A stretch of DNA of 64,000 bases from CAZDYP01 sp964509505 (GTDB lineage Bacteria > Chloroflexota > Anaerolineae > JACRMK01), in contig CAZDYP010000006.1 in NCBI GenBank assembly GCA_964509505.1, positions 1 to 64,000 of the forward strand, read 5' to 3'. The first letter of the stretch is position 1. Every line of letters starts with the position of its first letter. Of this stretch, positions 17,401-24,634 are shown one piece after another. The notes below the pieces were generated by a model. The model ran no database searches and was not told where the DNA came from. It saw nothing but the letters and a program-made list of their open reading frames with translations. The position numbers and the translations under genes are program-made.

Positions 17401-17519
17401 ACGCGTCCTTGACCCTTCTGCGCCAGAGCTAGCTCGGAGCGAAGCAAGCGCAGCGGTTCCTCGCGCCCGATGAGTTGAGGTAACGCAGGAGAGGATGACG
17501 GTTGCTCAGGAGATGACAT
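14421..17519 (-). CDS. LAL-type LuxR transcriptional regulator with AAA ATPase domain
   Basis: A regulator of 1032 residues, starting at the ATG at 17519 (an in-frame upstream ATG at 17567 is less likely). The order is an N-terminal STAND/AAA domain with Walker A GEAGIGKS (45-52) and a Walker B-like ILLEDLHWCDD, a helical middle (HELTDGNPFFIEEMM), TPR-like repeats from about 430 to 930, and a C-terminal LuxR helix-turn-helix (GGLTARERSIALLIAQGQSN, then PRTIEFHIGNIMNKLSV). Such proteins bind ATP and an inducer, then activate promoters. Residues about 830-847 are a translated palindromic element. A TATAAT sits on the minus strand seven bases before the ATG (17527-17532), which would give a nearly leaderless mRNA. 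Confidence 0.92.
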   Translation of the reverse strand: MSSPEQPSSSPALPQLIGREEPLRLLRSELALAQKGQGRVCCIAGEAGIGKSRLVTEALSLQQTDGTRVLRGNCFEFDRNLPYAPILDLLRRFNASHSSAEITEAFAPTANELAQLLPELKTLLPILSPAPALEPGQEKRQLFEALAQCLIELCRRTSLHTILLEDLHWCDDISLEFLQFFVHRIGTHPLLLVLTYRSNEARDSLQHCLAVLERTRLVTTINLLPLQASDTQQLLLSTLTHAPIQRELSDAIHELTDGNPFFIEEMMKSLVGSGDIFRVQRGWMRTQLSEWRIPITVQDAVQQRAQQLSAEAQHVLRLAAVMGRRFDFEVLLDITQNDEATLLAHIKQLIAAQLVIEQDEQFAFRHALTRQAIYTQMLVRERRPLHRAIAAAIEQRYSAQLDVYVADLALHYFEAGEWTKACDCARRAGERAQALFSPRAAVEHFTRAIEAAEHLALRLPLHKGEAKPSADLSPLHHQRGQMHEALGNFELARADYESAHAHARDKRDEWQATLSLGFLWNARDYTKAETYLRRALELARQLDDLSTLAHSLNRAGNLLVNLDRQWDALPYHQEALMIFQLLNDPRGKAMTHDLLGANYFMMGDLLASMKHYEQAIQICRTLNDRSRLLLPLSIHLMRCGCYTADLMVATPVSLDECKRDVAEVLQLTRQIGTRSDEAAVRSYCALVLGARGQYAAGLTFANESLMIATESAHTLWISLSNMTLGALYTDLLAFELARPHLQRALDMARKVNVYLYAALTASFLVPVLTALNEHASASSLLSELLRPAAPLQSEMVRRLWTARAELELAQGQAETALATLGQVLRVTPHLTSPPIPLLLGEERRGEVVPRLWRLRGEALTALARRSEAEAVLRDGLRVAIELDTPPQVWRLHIALGKLYRSMRKPEQAAAEFDAAKRLIAQLANDLPTAPTNLRALRVLRTQFAQRAQALMPTTPLTPLQQAKVKAGGLTARERSIALLIAQGQSNREIAEQLVLSPRTIEFHIGNIMNKLSVNSRVEIATWVAKHELSPDT
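14980..15030. repeat. Palindromic element inside the LuxR gene
   Basis: CCTCACCCCTTCTCTCC and GGATTGGGGGTGAGG form the outer arms around a CTCTCC/GGAGAG core. Translated from the minus strand it reads LTSPPIPLLLGEERRGEV, between TPR-like helices. It belongs to the same family as those at 7949, 18641 and 39007. Confidence 0.85.
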
Positions 17520-17526
17520 AGCGTGT

Positions 17527-17532
17527 ATTATA
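17527..17532 (-). promoter_or_regulatory. -10 element close to the LuxR start codon
   Basis: TATAAT on the minus strand ends eight bases before the ATG at 17519, predicting transcription start at or near the first codon. A matching -35 is not clear. Confidence 0.35.
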
Positions 17533-17557
17533 ATGCAGGATATCTGTTCATAGGTTG

Positions 17558-17959
17558 CTAACGCCATGTCAGCGTATGAACTTGTCTATCCGATTCATAG
17601 TACTCGATGTGTGTGGGTGTCAATCGGAAGACTTTGCCCAGACGCGAGGCTTTCGTGCGAAAGGTGGGGAGACGAAGGAGGCGTTGCAAGAAGGGAATGG
17701 CATCTAAAACGCGCGTTTGCGACCAATTGAGTGTGATGATGCCATAACCGTGGTGCGCAGCAACACGCCTCCAAAAATCAAAAACATTGAGTGTGACGAA
17801 TATCGGTTCGCGGGTGCGCAGCAACAACATCGGAATGGCGTCATCCTTGATGACGGAGTTGGGGCGCAATATCGTAATAGATATGACTCGACCTGCATAC
17901 CATGACACGATGGCATCTATCACCAATTCGTCGTTCATATTTTCGTCAACGATGATCAT
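17558..17959 (-). CDS. PIN-like toxin (DUF5615-like) of a DUF433 module
   Basis: A 133-residue protein starting MIIVDENMNDELVIDAIVSW, with the acidic N-terminal DEN of PIN-like folds, a central RTREPIFVTLNVFDFW strand carrying a further aspartate, and a basic C-terminal half. It is encoded three bases after a DUF433 gene, the usual antitoxin-first order. The sequence is divergent: the usual TEDKDF block is replaced by TLNVFDF. Function as an RNA-cleaving toxin is inferred mainly from gene order and the N-terminal motif. Confidence 0.65.
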   Translation of the reverse strand: MIIVDENMNDELVIDAIVSWYAGRVISITILRPNSVIKDDAIPMLLLRTREPIFVTLNVFDFWRRVAAHHGYGIITLNWSQTRVLDAIPFLQRLLRLPTFRTKASRLGKVFRLTPTHIEYYESDRQVHTLTWR

Positions 17960-17962
17960 GGC

Positions 17963-18271
17963 TTATCCCGCAGGCTGCAATGTCAATGCGGATGACTCAA
18001 ACGCGCGGCGCGCTAATTGAATCGCTTCTTTGACGGCCTCGACTGTGATTTTGCTGCGAGAGTAACGCTTGACGGCTTGCTCGATGGTCACACCTGATTC
18101 AATCAGCGCGAGGATCATGCTGACCTCTAGTCGCGTGTATTTGAATGTCGGGCGTCCACCACACACGCCCGGCGCGGCCACGATGTATTTGCCAAGTGGA
18201 TAATATTCGTACAGCTCGCCGCCATACATTTCCTGCACAAGTTTGGGTTTAGTCGCTTTGGTTCGACGCAT
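17963..18271 (-). CDS. DUF433 antitoxin of a PIN-like module
   Basis: A 102-residue protein with YYPLGKYIVAAPGVCGGRPT, the DUF433 strand and turn, then a helix-turn-helix (EVSMILALIESGVTIEQAVK) and VEAVKEAIQLARRAF. GGAGGTG precedes the ATG, and TATAAT on the minus strand (18291-18296) lies just upstream, so the module has its own promoter. Its promoter abuts the start of the second hyuB on the other strand. Confidence 0.82.
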   Translation of the reverse strand: MRRTKATKPKLVQEMYGGELYEYYPLGKYIVAAPGVCGGRPTFKYTRLEVSMILALIESGVTIEQAVKRYSRSKITVEAVKEAIQLARRAFESSALTLQPAG

Positions 18272-18313
18272 GGTACACCTCCGTGCCTAGATTATACACT
18301 GCTCACGAAAATT

Positions 18314-20262
18314 ATGCTTGACCCGATCAAATTTGAAGTCATCCGCAACGCGCTCCTTGAAGCGACTGAAGAGATGGCGGTTGCGCTCAAGCGCAGCGCC
18401 TATTCGGTGAACATCAAAACGCGCACCGATTTTTCGTGCGCCTTCTTCGATCACGAGCTCCGCACCGTCGCGCAAGCCACAGGTCAACCCGTGCATCTTG
18501 GCTCGCTCGCACACTTCGTCCCGCGCGTCATCACGACGTATGACGCAGACAATCTCCATGCGGGTGATATGCTCGTCGCCAACGACCCGTACTTGGGCGG
18601 CGTGCATCTGAACGATGTGACGTTGATTGCGCCTGTCATTCTCCCTTCTCCTTGCAGGAGAGGGGCAGGGGGTGAGGTAGAGCTCCTCGGCTATGTCGCT
18701 GCGCTCGCGCATCACGTTGACGTGGGCGGCGGCGCGCCGGGCAGCATTGGCGCATTCCGCGAAGTGTTTCAAGAGGGCATCATCATCCCGCCCGTGAAGT
18801 TGGTGCGCGCTGGACAGCTTGACGACGACGTGTTTCGTCTGATGCTCGCGCAGATTCGCTCGAAGCGCGAGACGGCAGGCGACTTCCGCGCGCAAATCGC
18901 GGCGTGCCACACGGGCGCGCGACGCCTCAATCAACTCATCGCGCGTGAAGGCTTGGACAATTTTCACGACTACGTTGACGAGCTGCTGCGCTACACAGAA
19001 CGACGCACGCGCGCCGAGCTCGCCCAATTGCCCAAAGGCGTGTTTAGTGCAGAAGGCGTCGTGGACAACGATGGCTACACGGATCAGCCTGTGCGCCTCA
19101 GCGTGAAAATCACGATTGACGATGAGGGTGTGTTCTTCGATTTTGATAGTTGCGATGCGCAACGACGCGCGCCCGTCAACTCGACGTATGCGATGACGTT
19201 TGCGGGTTGCGCGTACGCGCTCAAGTGTTTGATTGATTCCGATGTGCCTGTGAACGACGGCTTCTATCGCAACGTGCGCATGAATGCGCCGCTCGGCACC
19301 GTCGTGAACTGTTCACCGCCCGCACCTGTCGTCGGCGGATGGGAGACGCAGACGCGGTTATGCGATGTCATCTTCAAAGCGTTCGCGCAAGCGTTACCCG
19401 AGCGTGTGCCTGCGGGGACGAAGGCGATGATGGCGCAGATTGCCTTCGGCGGCATGGATCCGCGCGACGGCGATTATTATGCTTACTACGAAGCGATTGC
19501 GGGCGGCTATGGCGGGCGCGCGACGAAAGACGGCGCGGATGCAGTGCAGGCGCATGGACAGAACACGGAGAACGCTCCGATTGAGCAATCCGAGAACAAC
19601 TACCCATTTCGCATCACACGCTATGAGCTGATTGAAGATTCAGACGGTGCGGGCAAGCGTCGTGGCGGCTTGGGGTTGCGACGCGACTATCATTTCCCCG
19701 ACCATGAGGTATCGCTTTCGATTTTGTCTGACCGTGACCGTTGGGGACCGCATGGCTTGTTCGGTGGAATGGCGGGGCAAACTGCGAGTTACATTTTGAA
19801 TCCCGATGATGGCGTAGGGGCGATTCATGAATCGCCCTTACGATTGAGCTCGAAGACGACGGTGCAACTGAAAGTGGGCGACACGCTTAGTTTTCGTACA
19901 TGCGGCGGCGGTGGTTACGGCGACCCACGCGAGCGCGATCCGCAGTTCGTGTTGCGTGACGTGCGTGAGGGGAAGGTGAGTGTGGAACGAGCAAGAGAGC
20001 AGTATGGTCTTGCAGTGGAAACAACCTGGTGGACGACGGTGCGCGAGCCGTTTCAGTTTTTGAAAGTAGGCCGTTTGGTAGATGGTGATTTGGAGTTGGT
20101 GCTTGCGGAGCAGAAGCCGGCGATTCCTGAAAAGGCGTATGTGCCTGCGTATGTTTTTCAAATGAAGTGCGTGGGTTGCGACGGACCGATTGGGCGCATC
20201 GCATTGCGGATTGGCAATCCACCCTTGTTAGCTCGTGTGGGTGGGCATGTGGGCTACAGCGT
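18314..20262 (+). CDS. hyuB: Hydantoinase/oxoprolinase subunit B (second copy), fused to a GNAT domain and cut by a gap
   Basis: Residues 1 to about 570 are a HyuB protein closely similar to the one at 7616 (DPIKFEVIRNALLEATEEMA, LAHHVDVGGGAP, GGLGLRRDYHFPDHE, GGGGYGDPRERDP). Where the first copy ends, this one runs on without a stop into REPFQFLKVGRLVDGDLELV, the start of a GNAT acetyltransferase, and reaches the 10-N gap at 20263. It thus reads as a HyuB-GNAT fusion; the acetyltransferase end continues after the gap. Two repeat elements are translated inside HyuB: residues 110-122 (same site as in the first copy) and about 501-510 (absent from the first copy). hyuA follows at 21255, beyond a toxin-antitoxin pair on the other strand. 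Confidence 0.88.
18641..18678. repeat. Palindromic element inside hyuB (second copy)
   Basis: CTCCCTTCTCCTTGCAGGAG is followed by AGGGGCAGGGGGTGAGG, a shorter member of the family at 7949. It is translated as LPSPCRRGAGGEV at exactly the paralogous codon position, directly after HLNDVTLIAPVI. Confidence 0.85.
19813..19842. repeat. Palindrome GGGGCGATTCATGAATCGCC inside hyuB (second copy)
   Basis: A 30-bp near-perfect palindrome with one mismatch. It is translated as part of DGVGAIHESPLRL. The first hyuB has a stretch seven residues shorter at this point (NPDGEAKLLSSKTT), so the element is an in-frame gain of about 21 bp here. Confidence 0.85.
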
Positions 20263-20272
20263 NNNNNNNNNN
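20263..20272. other. Assembly gap of 10 N
   Basis: The nine bases CTACAGCGT stand immediately before the gap (20254-20262) and again shortly after it (20285-20293). Merging them gives an uninterrupted frame (GHVGYSVEPAHRGHH), so the two contig ends probably overlap and the intervening bases may be artefactual. Confidence 0.7.
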
Positions 20273-20531
20273 GGACGCGGACACCTACAGCGTCGAGCCG
20301 GCGCATCGCGGACACCACTACGCCGCGCGCAGTGTGCGCTTGCTCATGCCACTCGCGCGACGGCATGGCATGACTTCATTGTGGATTACGTGCAATCCTG
20401 ATAACATCGCTTCGCGTCGCACGTGTGAATTGGCAGGAGCAGAGTTCGTCGAAATCGTGGATGTGCCGACTGACCACGAGATGTACGCGCGGGGTGAGAG
20501 GGAGAAGTGTCGGTATCGGTTGGGGTTGTGA
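20273..20531 (+). CDS. GNAT acetyltransferase, C-terminal part (after the gap)
   Basis: The frame YSVEPAHRGHHYAARSVRLL is followed by MPLARRHGMTSLWITCNPDN and SRRTCELAGAEFVEIVDVP, ending RYRLGL at 20531. HRGHHYA is the acetyl-CoA-binding segment of GNAT proteins, and NPDNIASRRTCELAG is the usual C-terminal part. Its N-terminal half precedes the gap, fused in frame to HyuB. The two pieces lie in frames that differ by one, as expected from the redundant bases at the join. The acetylated substrate is unknown. Six-base arms cannot show whether the gene was ever separate. Confidence 0.75.
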
Positions 20532-20924
20532 TTACCAAACCACACGCACCAAACCTGAGTTTGTAATGGTCGTATCGCGTGTGATGAGAGTTGCGCCATA
20601 CGCGATGGCTTCAGCCACGATCATACGGTCGTGCATTTCGGGGATGGCTGTCAAGGTACGCAAATCCAGTGTGCGTATTAGAGAGAAGCCAACAATCTGC
20701 GCATTGGGCATTGCCTGTAACGTGCGAATGATGGTATTGAAATCTGCTTGGACACGCCTACTTTCGAGCACAAATATCATTTCGGCCAGCGTGATGATTG
20801 GCACGATCAAATTGGCAGTACCCGCAGTGACTTCAGCCAATGCAGCCGTTGCTTGTGGGCCGAGGCGATGCGGTTGAGCGAAATACCAAAGTAGGCTATG
20901 TGTGTCAGCAATATAATCACTCAT
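20532..20924 (-). CDS. VapC-type PIN-domain toxin
   Basis: A 130-residue PIN protein with the four acidic positions in place: Asp7 (IADTHSLLW), Glu48 (ITLAEM), Asp99 (EMHDRMIVAEA) and Asp117 (LITRDTTI). VapC toxins are magnesium-dependent RNases. The gene overlaps the end of its antitoxin gene by eight bases and lies directly behind the GNAT gene in convergent orientation. The complete motif set suggests it is active, unlike the other toxin genes in the window. Confidence 0.9.
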   Translation of the reverse strand: MSDYIADTHSLLWYFAQPHRLGPQATAALAEVTAGTANLIVPIITLAEMIFVLESRRVQADFNTIIRTLQAMPNAQIVGFSLIRTLDLRTLTAIPEMHDRMIVAEAIAYGATLITRDTTITNSGLVRVVW

Positions 20925-21207
20925 CCGGCGAATCCTTATCAGCCAATAACTCGCGCGCTAAGCGCTCAATTTTAATCGCTGACTGTTGGCGAGTTTCAAC
21001 AATCGCTTGCTCCAATTGCTCAACTTCAGAATTGGTCAGATGTGACCAAATACCTGCCAACTTTGCGAACGTCAGCGGCTTGACGGGCGTGGTCGTTGGC
21101 AAGACTTTAATTTCAACTTCAACCGATGTGCCTTCGGGCAAGTTGAGTTTCTTGGTTGGCTTGAGCACACCACTTGCATAAATAGCCTGCACAACCATGA
21201 TGGTCAT
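20917..21207 (-). CDS. Antitoxin of the VapC module (DUF104-like N-terminus)
   Basis: About 96 residues. GGAGGTGA lies just before the ATG at 21207. The N-terminus MVVQAIYASGVLKPTKKLNL followed by PEGTSVEVEI is the AbrB-like beta domain of AF2212/DUF104 antitoxins (AIYxxGVLxP). The rest is a helical tail with IWSHLTNSEVEQLEQAIVET, which should wrap the VapC toxin. It is encoded upstream of and overlaps vapC, typical of the type II order. The module sits between hyuB and hyuA on the opposite strand, interrupting what is usually a contiguous pair. Confidence 0.85.
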   Translation of the reverse strand: MTIMVVQAIYASGVLKPTKKLNLPEGTSVEVEIKVLPTTTPVKPLTFAKLAGIWSHLTNSEVEQLEQAIVETRQQSAIKIERLARELLADKDSPDE

Positions 21208-21254
21208 CACTCACCTCCATGCAGTGATTATAACTGAATTAACAGGATTCTACT

Positions 21255-23399
21255 ATGCCCTATCGTCTTGGCGTTGACATCGGCGGCACATTCACTGATG
21301 CGACCCTCTTAAACGAAGAAACGGGCGAGCTTCGCATCGGCAAAGTCTCGTCCACGCCGAAAGATCCGTCGCTCGGTTTTCTCGCAGCGACGCAGCGCAT
21401 CTTGCGCGAGGCGAACGTCGCGCCGTCGGATGTGCGTTATGTGGTGCATGGCACCACCGTTGCGACGAACGCCATCATCGAGGGCAAGGTCGCGCGCACG
21501 GGCTTCATTACCACTGAAGGCTTCCGCGACATGCTCGAAATCCAACGACAGATTCGCCCGTCGCTCTATGATTTGCAATTCGAGAAACCGCGCCCACTCG
21601 TGCCGCGCTACTTGTGCTTCGGCGTGCCAGAGCGTTTGGATTATCGCGGGCAAGCGCTGACGCCGTTGAACACCGATGCGGTGCGTGATGTGGCGCTGCA
21701 ATTGCGTAAAGAAGGCGTCGAAGCGATTGCTGTGTGCCTACTGCATTCGTACATCAATCCCGCGCACGAAAAACAAATCGGCGAGGTTTTGAGCGAAGTG
21801 TTCCCCGAAGCGATTGTCTCCCTCTCATCCGAAGTTGCGCCCGAAATCCGCGAATACTATCGCGCCAGCACCACCGTCATCAATGCCAGCATTCGTCCCA
21901 TCGTCGCGCGCTACTTGCAGAACCTTGCTGACCGTTTGCGCGAGATGGGGTTGCGCGCTGAGTTGTTGGTGATGCAAAGCAGCGGTGGTGTGTTCACGTT
22001 TGCGGCGGCGAGCGAGAAACCCGTGTTCATGGTCGAGTCGGGTCCCGCGGCGGGCGTCATCGCGGCGACGTATCTCGGCGAGACGTTAGGCTTCCGCAAC
22101 CTCATCTCGCTCGATATGGGCGGCACAACGGCGAAAGCGGGTCTCATCGAAAACGGCGCGCCAAAGGTGACGAAGGATTACGAGGTTGGCGCGACGGCGC
22201 AAGCGGGCAGTGGGCGCGCGCGCGGCAGCGGCTATCCGATTCGCACGCCCGTCATTGATCTCGTGGAGATTGGCGCGGGCGGCGGCTCGATTGCGTGGGT
22301 GGATTCGGGTGGCGCGTTGCGCGTCGGACCGCAAAGCGCGGGCGCGGATCCCGGTCCCGTGTGTTATAGCAAGGGCGGCACAGAACCAACCGTGACCGAT
22401 GCGAACCTTGTGTTGGGGCGACTCAATCCCAATTATTTCTTGGGCGGCGAAATCAAATTGGAGGTCGCGCGCGCGCACGAAGCTATTCAGACAAAAATCG
22501 CCAATCGCTTGGGCATGGATGTGGTCACAGCCGCGCATGGCATCGTGGAGATTGCAAATGCGGCGATGGTGAATGCGCTGCGGCTGGTGTCGGTGCAACG
22601 GGGTTACGACCCGCGCGATTTTGTATTGGTCGCGTTTGGCGGCGGCGGACCTGCTCATGCGAATCGTTTGGCAATGGAAATGGAAATTCCGACGACGTTG
22701 ATTCCAATGAGTCCGGGCGCCACGTCCGCCTTGGGTTTGCTTGTGACTGACCTCAAGCACGATTACTCAACGACGCTCATTCAGCGCACGGATCGGCTCG
22801 ACCTTGCGGCGATAGAAGCGGCGTATCGTCGCATGGAAGATGATGGGCGCGCCGCGCTCGCGCGTGAAGGGTTGAATGATGCAGACATGGAATTTGTGCG
22901 GCAGGTGGACATGCGCTATGTGGGACAGAGTTTTGAGCTGACGTTACCCTTGTCAGGGGACGGGGGACGGGGGACGGGAGACGGGAGACGAGGAGACATA
23001 CTAGAACGAGATGGGATTGCCAATGTGGTAGAACGATTCCATCAAGAACACGAGCGCGCGTATGGACACGCTGCGCCGAGCGAGCCAACCGAGTTTGTGA
23101 ACTTGCGGGTGACGGCAATGGGGAAGATTGGGAAGCCGCGTTTACGCGAGTTGACAGGGAAAGGGGAAGAGGGGAACGCGGAAACGAGGGAAACGACGAG
23201 GCGGCAAGTGTATTTCGCCGAGAGCGGCGGTTATGTAGCTTGTCCGATTTACAACCGCTATCAGTTGTGCGTGGGTGATGTGGTTGCGGGGCCTGCGGTG
23301 GTCGAGGAGTTTGATTCGACGACGGTGATTCATCCGAGGTGGGCGGCGAAGGTTGATCGGTATGGGAACATGCTGCTCGCAAAAAGTCAGTTGGCGTGA
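21255..23399 (+). CDS. hyuA: Hydantoinase/oxoprolinase subunit A
   Basis: A 714-residue HyuA protein, the ATP-binding half of ATP-dependent hydantoinases or oxoprolinases. GVDIGGTFTDATLL (6-19) is the phosphate-binding start of the actin-like fold. HGTTVATNAIIEG, GPAAGVIAAT, SLDMGGTTAKAG and GAGGGSIAWVDSGG are further family blocks, and VAFGGGGPAHA the C-terminal one. It should work with one or both HyuB proteins. Residues about 568-579 are encoded by five perfect heptamers (GGGGACG three times, GGAGACG twice), and about 631-650 by a second purine-rich irregular repeat. Both keep the frame. A change of one heptamer would destroy the C-terminus. Confidence 0.93.
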   Translation: MPYRLGVDIGGTFTDATLLNEETGELRIGKVSSTPKDPSLGFLAATQRILREANVAPSDVRYVVHGTTVATNAIIEGKVARTGFITTEGFRDMLEIQRQIRPSLYDLQFEKPRPLVPRYLCFGVPERLDYRGQALTPLNTDAVRDVALQLRKEGVEAIAVCLLHSYINPAHEKQIGEVLSEVFPEAIVSLSSEVAPEIREYYRASTTVINASIRPIVARYLQNLADRLREMGLRAELLVMQSSGGVFTFAAASEKPVFMVESGPAAGVIAATYLGETLGFRNLISLDMGGTTAKAGLIENGAPKVTKDYEVGATAQAGSGRARGSGYPIRTPVIDLVEIGAGGGSIAWVDSGGALRVGPQSAGADPGPVCYSKGGTEPTVTDANLVLGRLNPNYFLGGEIKLEVARAHEAIQTKIANRLGMDVVTAAHGIVEIANAAMVNALRLVSVQRGYDPRDFVLVAFGGGGPAHANRLAMEMEIPTTLIPMSPGATSALGLLVTDLKHDYSTTLIQRTDRLDLAAIEAAYRRMEDDGRAALAREGLNDADMEFVRQVDMRYVGQSFELTLPLSGDGGRGTGDGRRGDILERDGIANVVERFHQEHERAYGHAAPSEPTEFVNLRVTAMGKIGKPRLRELTGKGEEGNAETRETTRRQVYFAESGGYVACPIYNRYQLCVGDVVAGPAVVEEFDSTTVIHPRWAAKVDRYGNMLLAKSQLA
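22956..22990. repeat. Five perfect heptamers inside hyuA
   Basis: GGGGACG at 22956, 22963 and 22970, then GGAGACG at 22977 and 22984, translated as SGDGGRGTGDGRRGD. Repeat-unit length is not a multiple of three, so slippage here shifts the frame of the remaining 137 codons. Confidence 0.85.
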
Positions 23400-23400
23400 G

Positions 23401-23469
23401 CGTTAAGTGTTCAAGTGTCAGGCATGATATGGGCGATGCGCTCTAACTTGACGCTTGACACTCGACACT
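23401..23469. repeat. AAGTGTCA-type repeat with inverted copy before the second gap
   Basis: TTCAAGTGTCAGG and later TTGACGCTTGACACTCGACA are inverted relatives of the array at 3258-3320. The block directly precedes the 100-N gap, so repeats may have stopped the assembly here. Confidence 0.6.
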
Positions 23470-23569
23470 NNNNNNNNNNNNNNNNNNNNNNNNNNNNNNN
23501 NNNNNNNNNNNNNNNNNNNNNNNNNNNNNNNNNNNNNNNNNNNNNNNNNNNNNNNNNNNNNNNNNNNNN
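23470..23569. other. Assembly gap of 100 N
   Basis: A run of 100 N, probably of unknown true length. It hides the start of the FAD-dependent oxidoreductase. Confidence 0.95.
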
Positions 23570-24535
23570 GAGCATTTCGACGACGTGATTGGCGGCGAGT
23601 GTGGTTTTCGCCGTTTGGGCTTTCTCGCACTGTTAGGAGAGCGCGACGTGGACACGGTGAAAGCCAACGTCGCCATGCACCAACGTGTGGGCATTGATGC
23701 GCGTGCGCTGATGCCTGACGACGTGAAACAGCTTGAGCCACGTATCACCATCGCCCACATTGGCGCGGCGGCGTATGAGCCCGATTCGGGTCATGCCGAT
23801 CCGTATGGCACGACGACGGCGTATGCAGCAGCGGCGAAACGACATGGCGCGGAATTGCGAATTGGTGTGATGGTCAATACCATCACACGCAACACCCATA
23901 GCTGGTATGTGTTGACCAATGAAGGCACAATTGAAACGCGCACACTCGTCGTCGCCGCAGGCTATCGCACAAGTGAATTGCTCGCGCCATTGGGTGTGAC
24001 TATTCCGCTCAAGCCTGTGCGCCATACGATGGCTGTCGTGCAACGCTCATCCGATTTTGGCGCACTGCATCCCATCATCTCTGACCGTGTGTTCGGCAGC
24101 TACTATCGTCCCGAAGGCGATGAGTTGACGTTGATTGGCACGACGGCAGCAGACGAAGGTCAGGTGGATATCGAAGTGGAAATCGAACGCGCGCCGACGT
24201 CGGCTGAAGAGCAACGGTTAGCCGAACGTTTTTATCGTCGCTTTCCGAATCAAGGTGCGGCGACGCTGCGGCCTGGCTTCACGGGTGTCTATGATTGCTC
24301 GCCCGATTTGCAGCCGATGCTCGGTCCTGTGAAAGGGCATGAAGGGTTGTATGTGGCGGCGGGTTTCAGTGGGCATGGCTTCAAGCTCAGTCCCGTGATT
24401 GGTGAATTGATGGCGGAGCAAATTTGCGAGGGACGCACGACGCTTGTTGACCTTACGTTGTTCAGTCCATCGCGTTTTGCGGAAGGATGTCCCATCAAGT
24501 CGCCGTATCCGTACTCCGTTCAAACATTAGGATAG
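23570..24535 (+). CDS. FAD-dependent oxidoreductase, DAO family (N-terminus in gap)
   Basis: The readable 321 codons lack the N-terminal GxGxxG FAD loop, which must lie in the gap. What remains is typical of the DAO (glycine/sarcosine oxidase-like) family: GHADPYGTTTAYAAAAKRHG, LVVAAGYRTSELLAPLGVTI, a beta-sheet substrate domain (VFGSYYRPEGDELTLIG), and the C-terminal FAD contact LYVAAGFSGHGFKLSPVIGE. Family members oxidise N-methylated or free amino acids. Its position directly after hyuA fits a route in which hydantoinase opens a ring and an oxidase acts on the released N-substituted amino acid, but this is inference. Confidence 0.87.
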   Translation, partial: EHFDDVIGGECGFRRLGFLALLGERDVDTVKANVAMHQRVGIDARALMPDDVKQLEPRITIAHIGAAAYEPDSGHADPYGTTTAYAAAAKRHGAELRIGVMVNTITRNTHSWYVLTNEGTIETRTLVVAAGYRTSELLAPLGVTIPLKPVRHTMAVVQRSSDFGALHPIISDRVFGSYYRPEGDELTLIGTTAADEGQVDIEVEIERAPTSAEEQRLAERFYRRFPNQGAATLRPGFTGVYDCSPDLQPMLGPVKGHEGLYVAAGFSGHGFKLSPVIGELMAEQICEGRTTLVDLTLFSPSRFAEGCPIKSPYPYSVQTLG

Positions 24536-24634
24536 TCAGATAGTCGCGTGGTCGCTTGGTCTCATTGTCATGTCGTCAACAGGACCAAGTGACCAAGAGA
24601 CCATGAGACCATAAGACCAAACGACCAAGCGACC
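24536..24634. repeat. GACCAAG-type heptamer array with inverted part
   Basis: GTGGTCGCTTGGTCTCAT is followed by many units such as GACCAAG, GAGACCA, TGAGACC and CGACCAAGCGACCATGAG. The early part is the inverse of the last, so a hairpin is possible. The final unit supplies the ATG of the chimeric fragment that follows. Confidence 0.75.
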
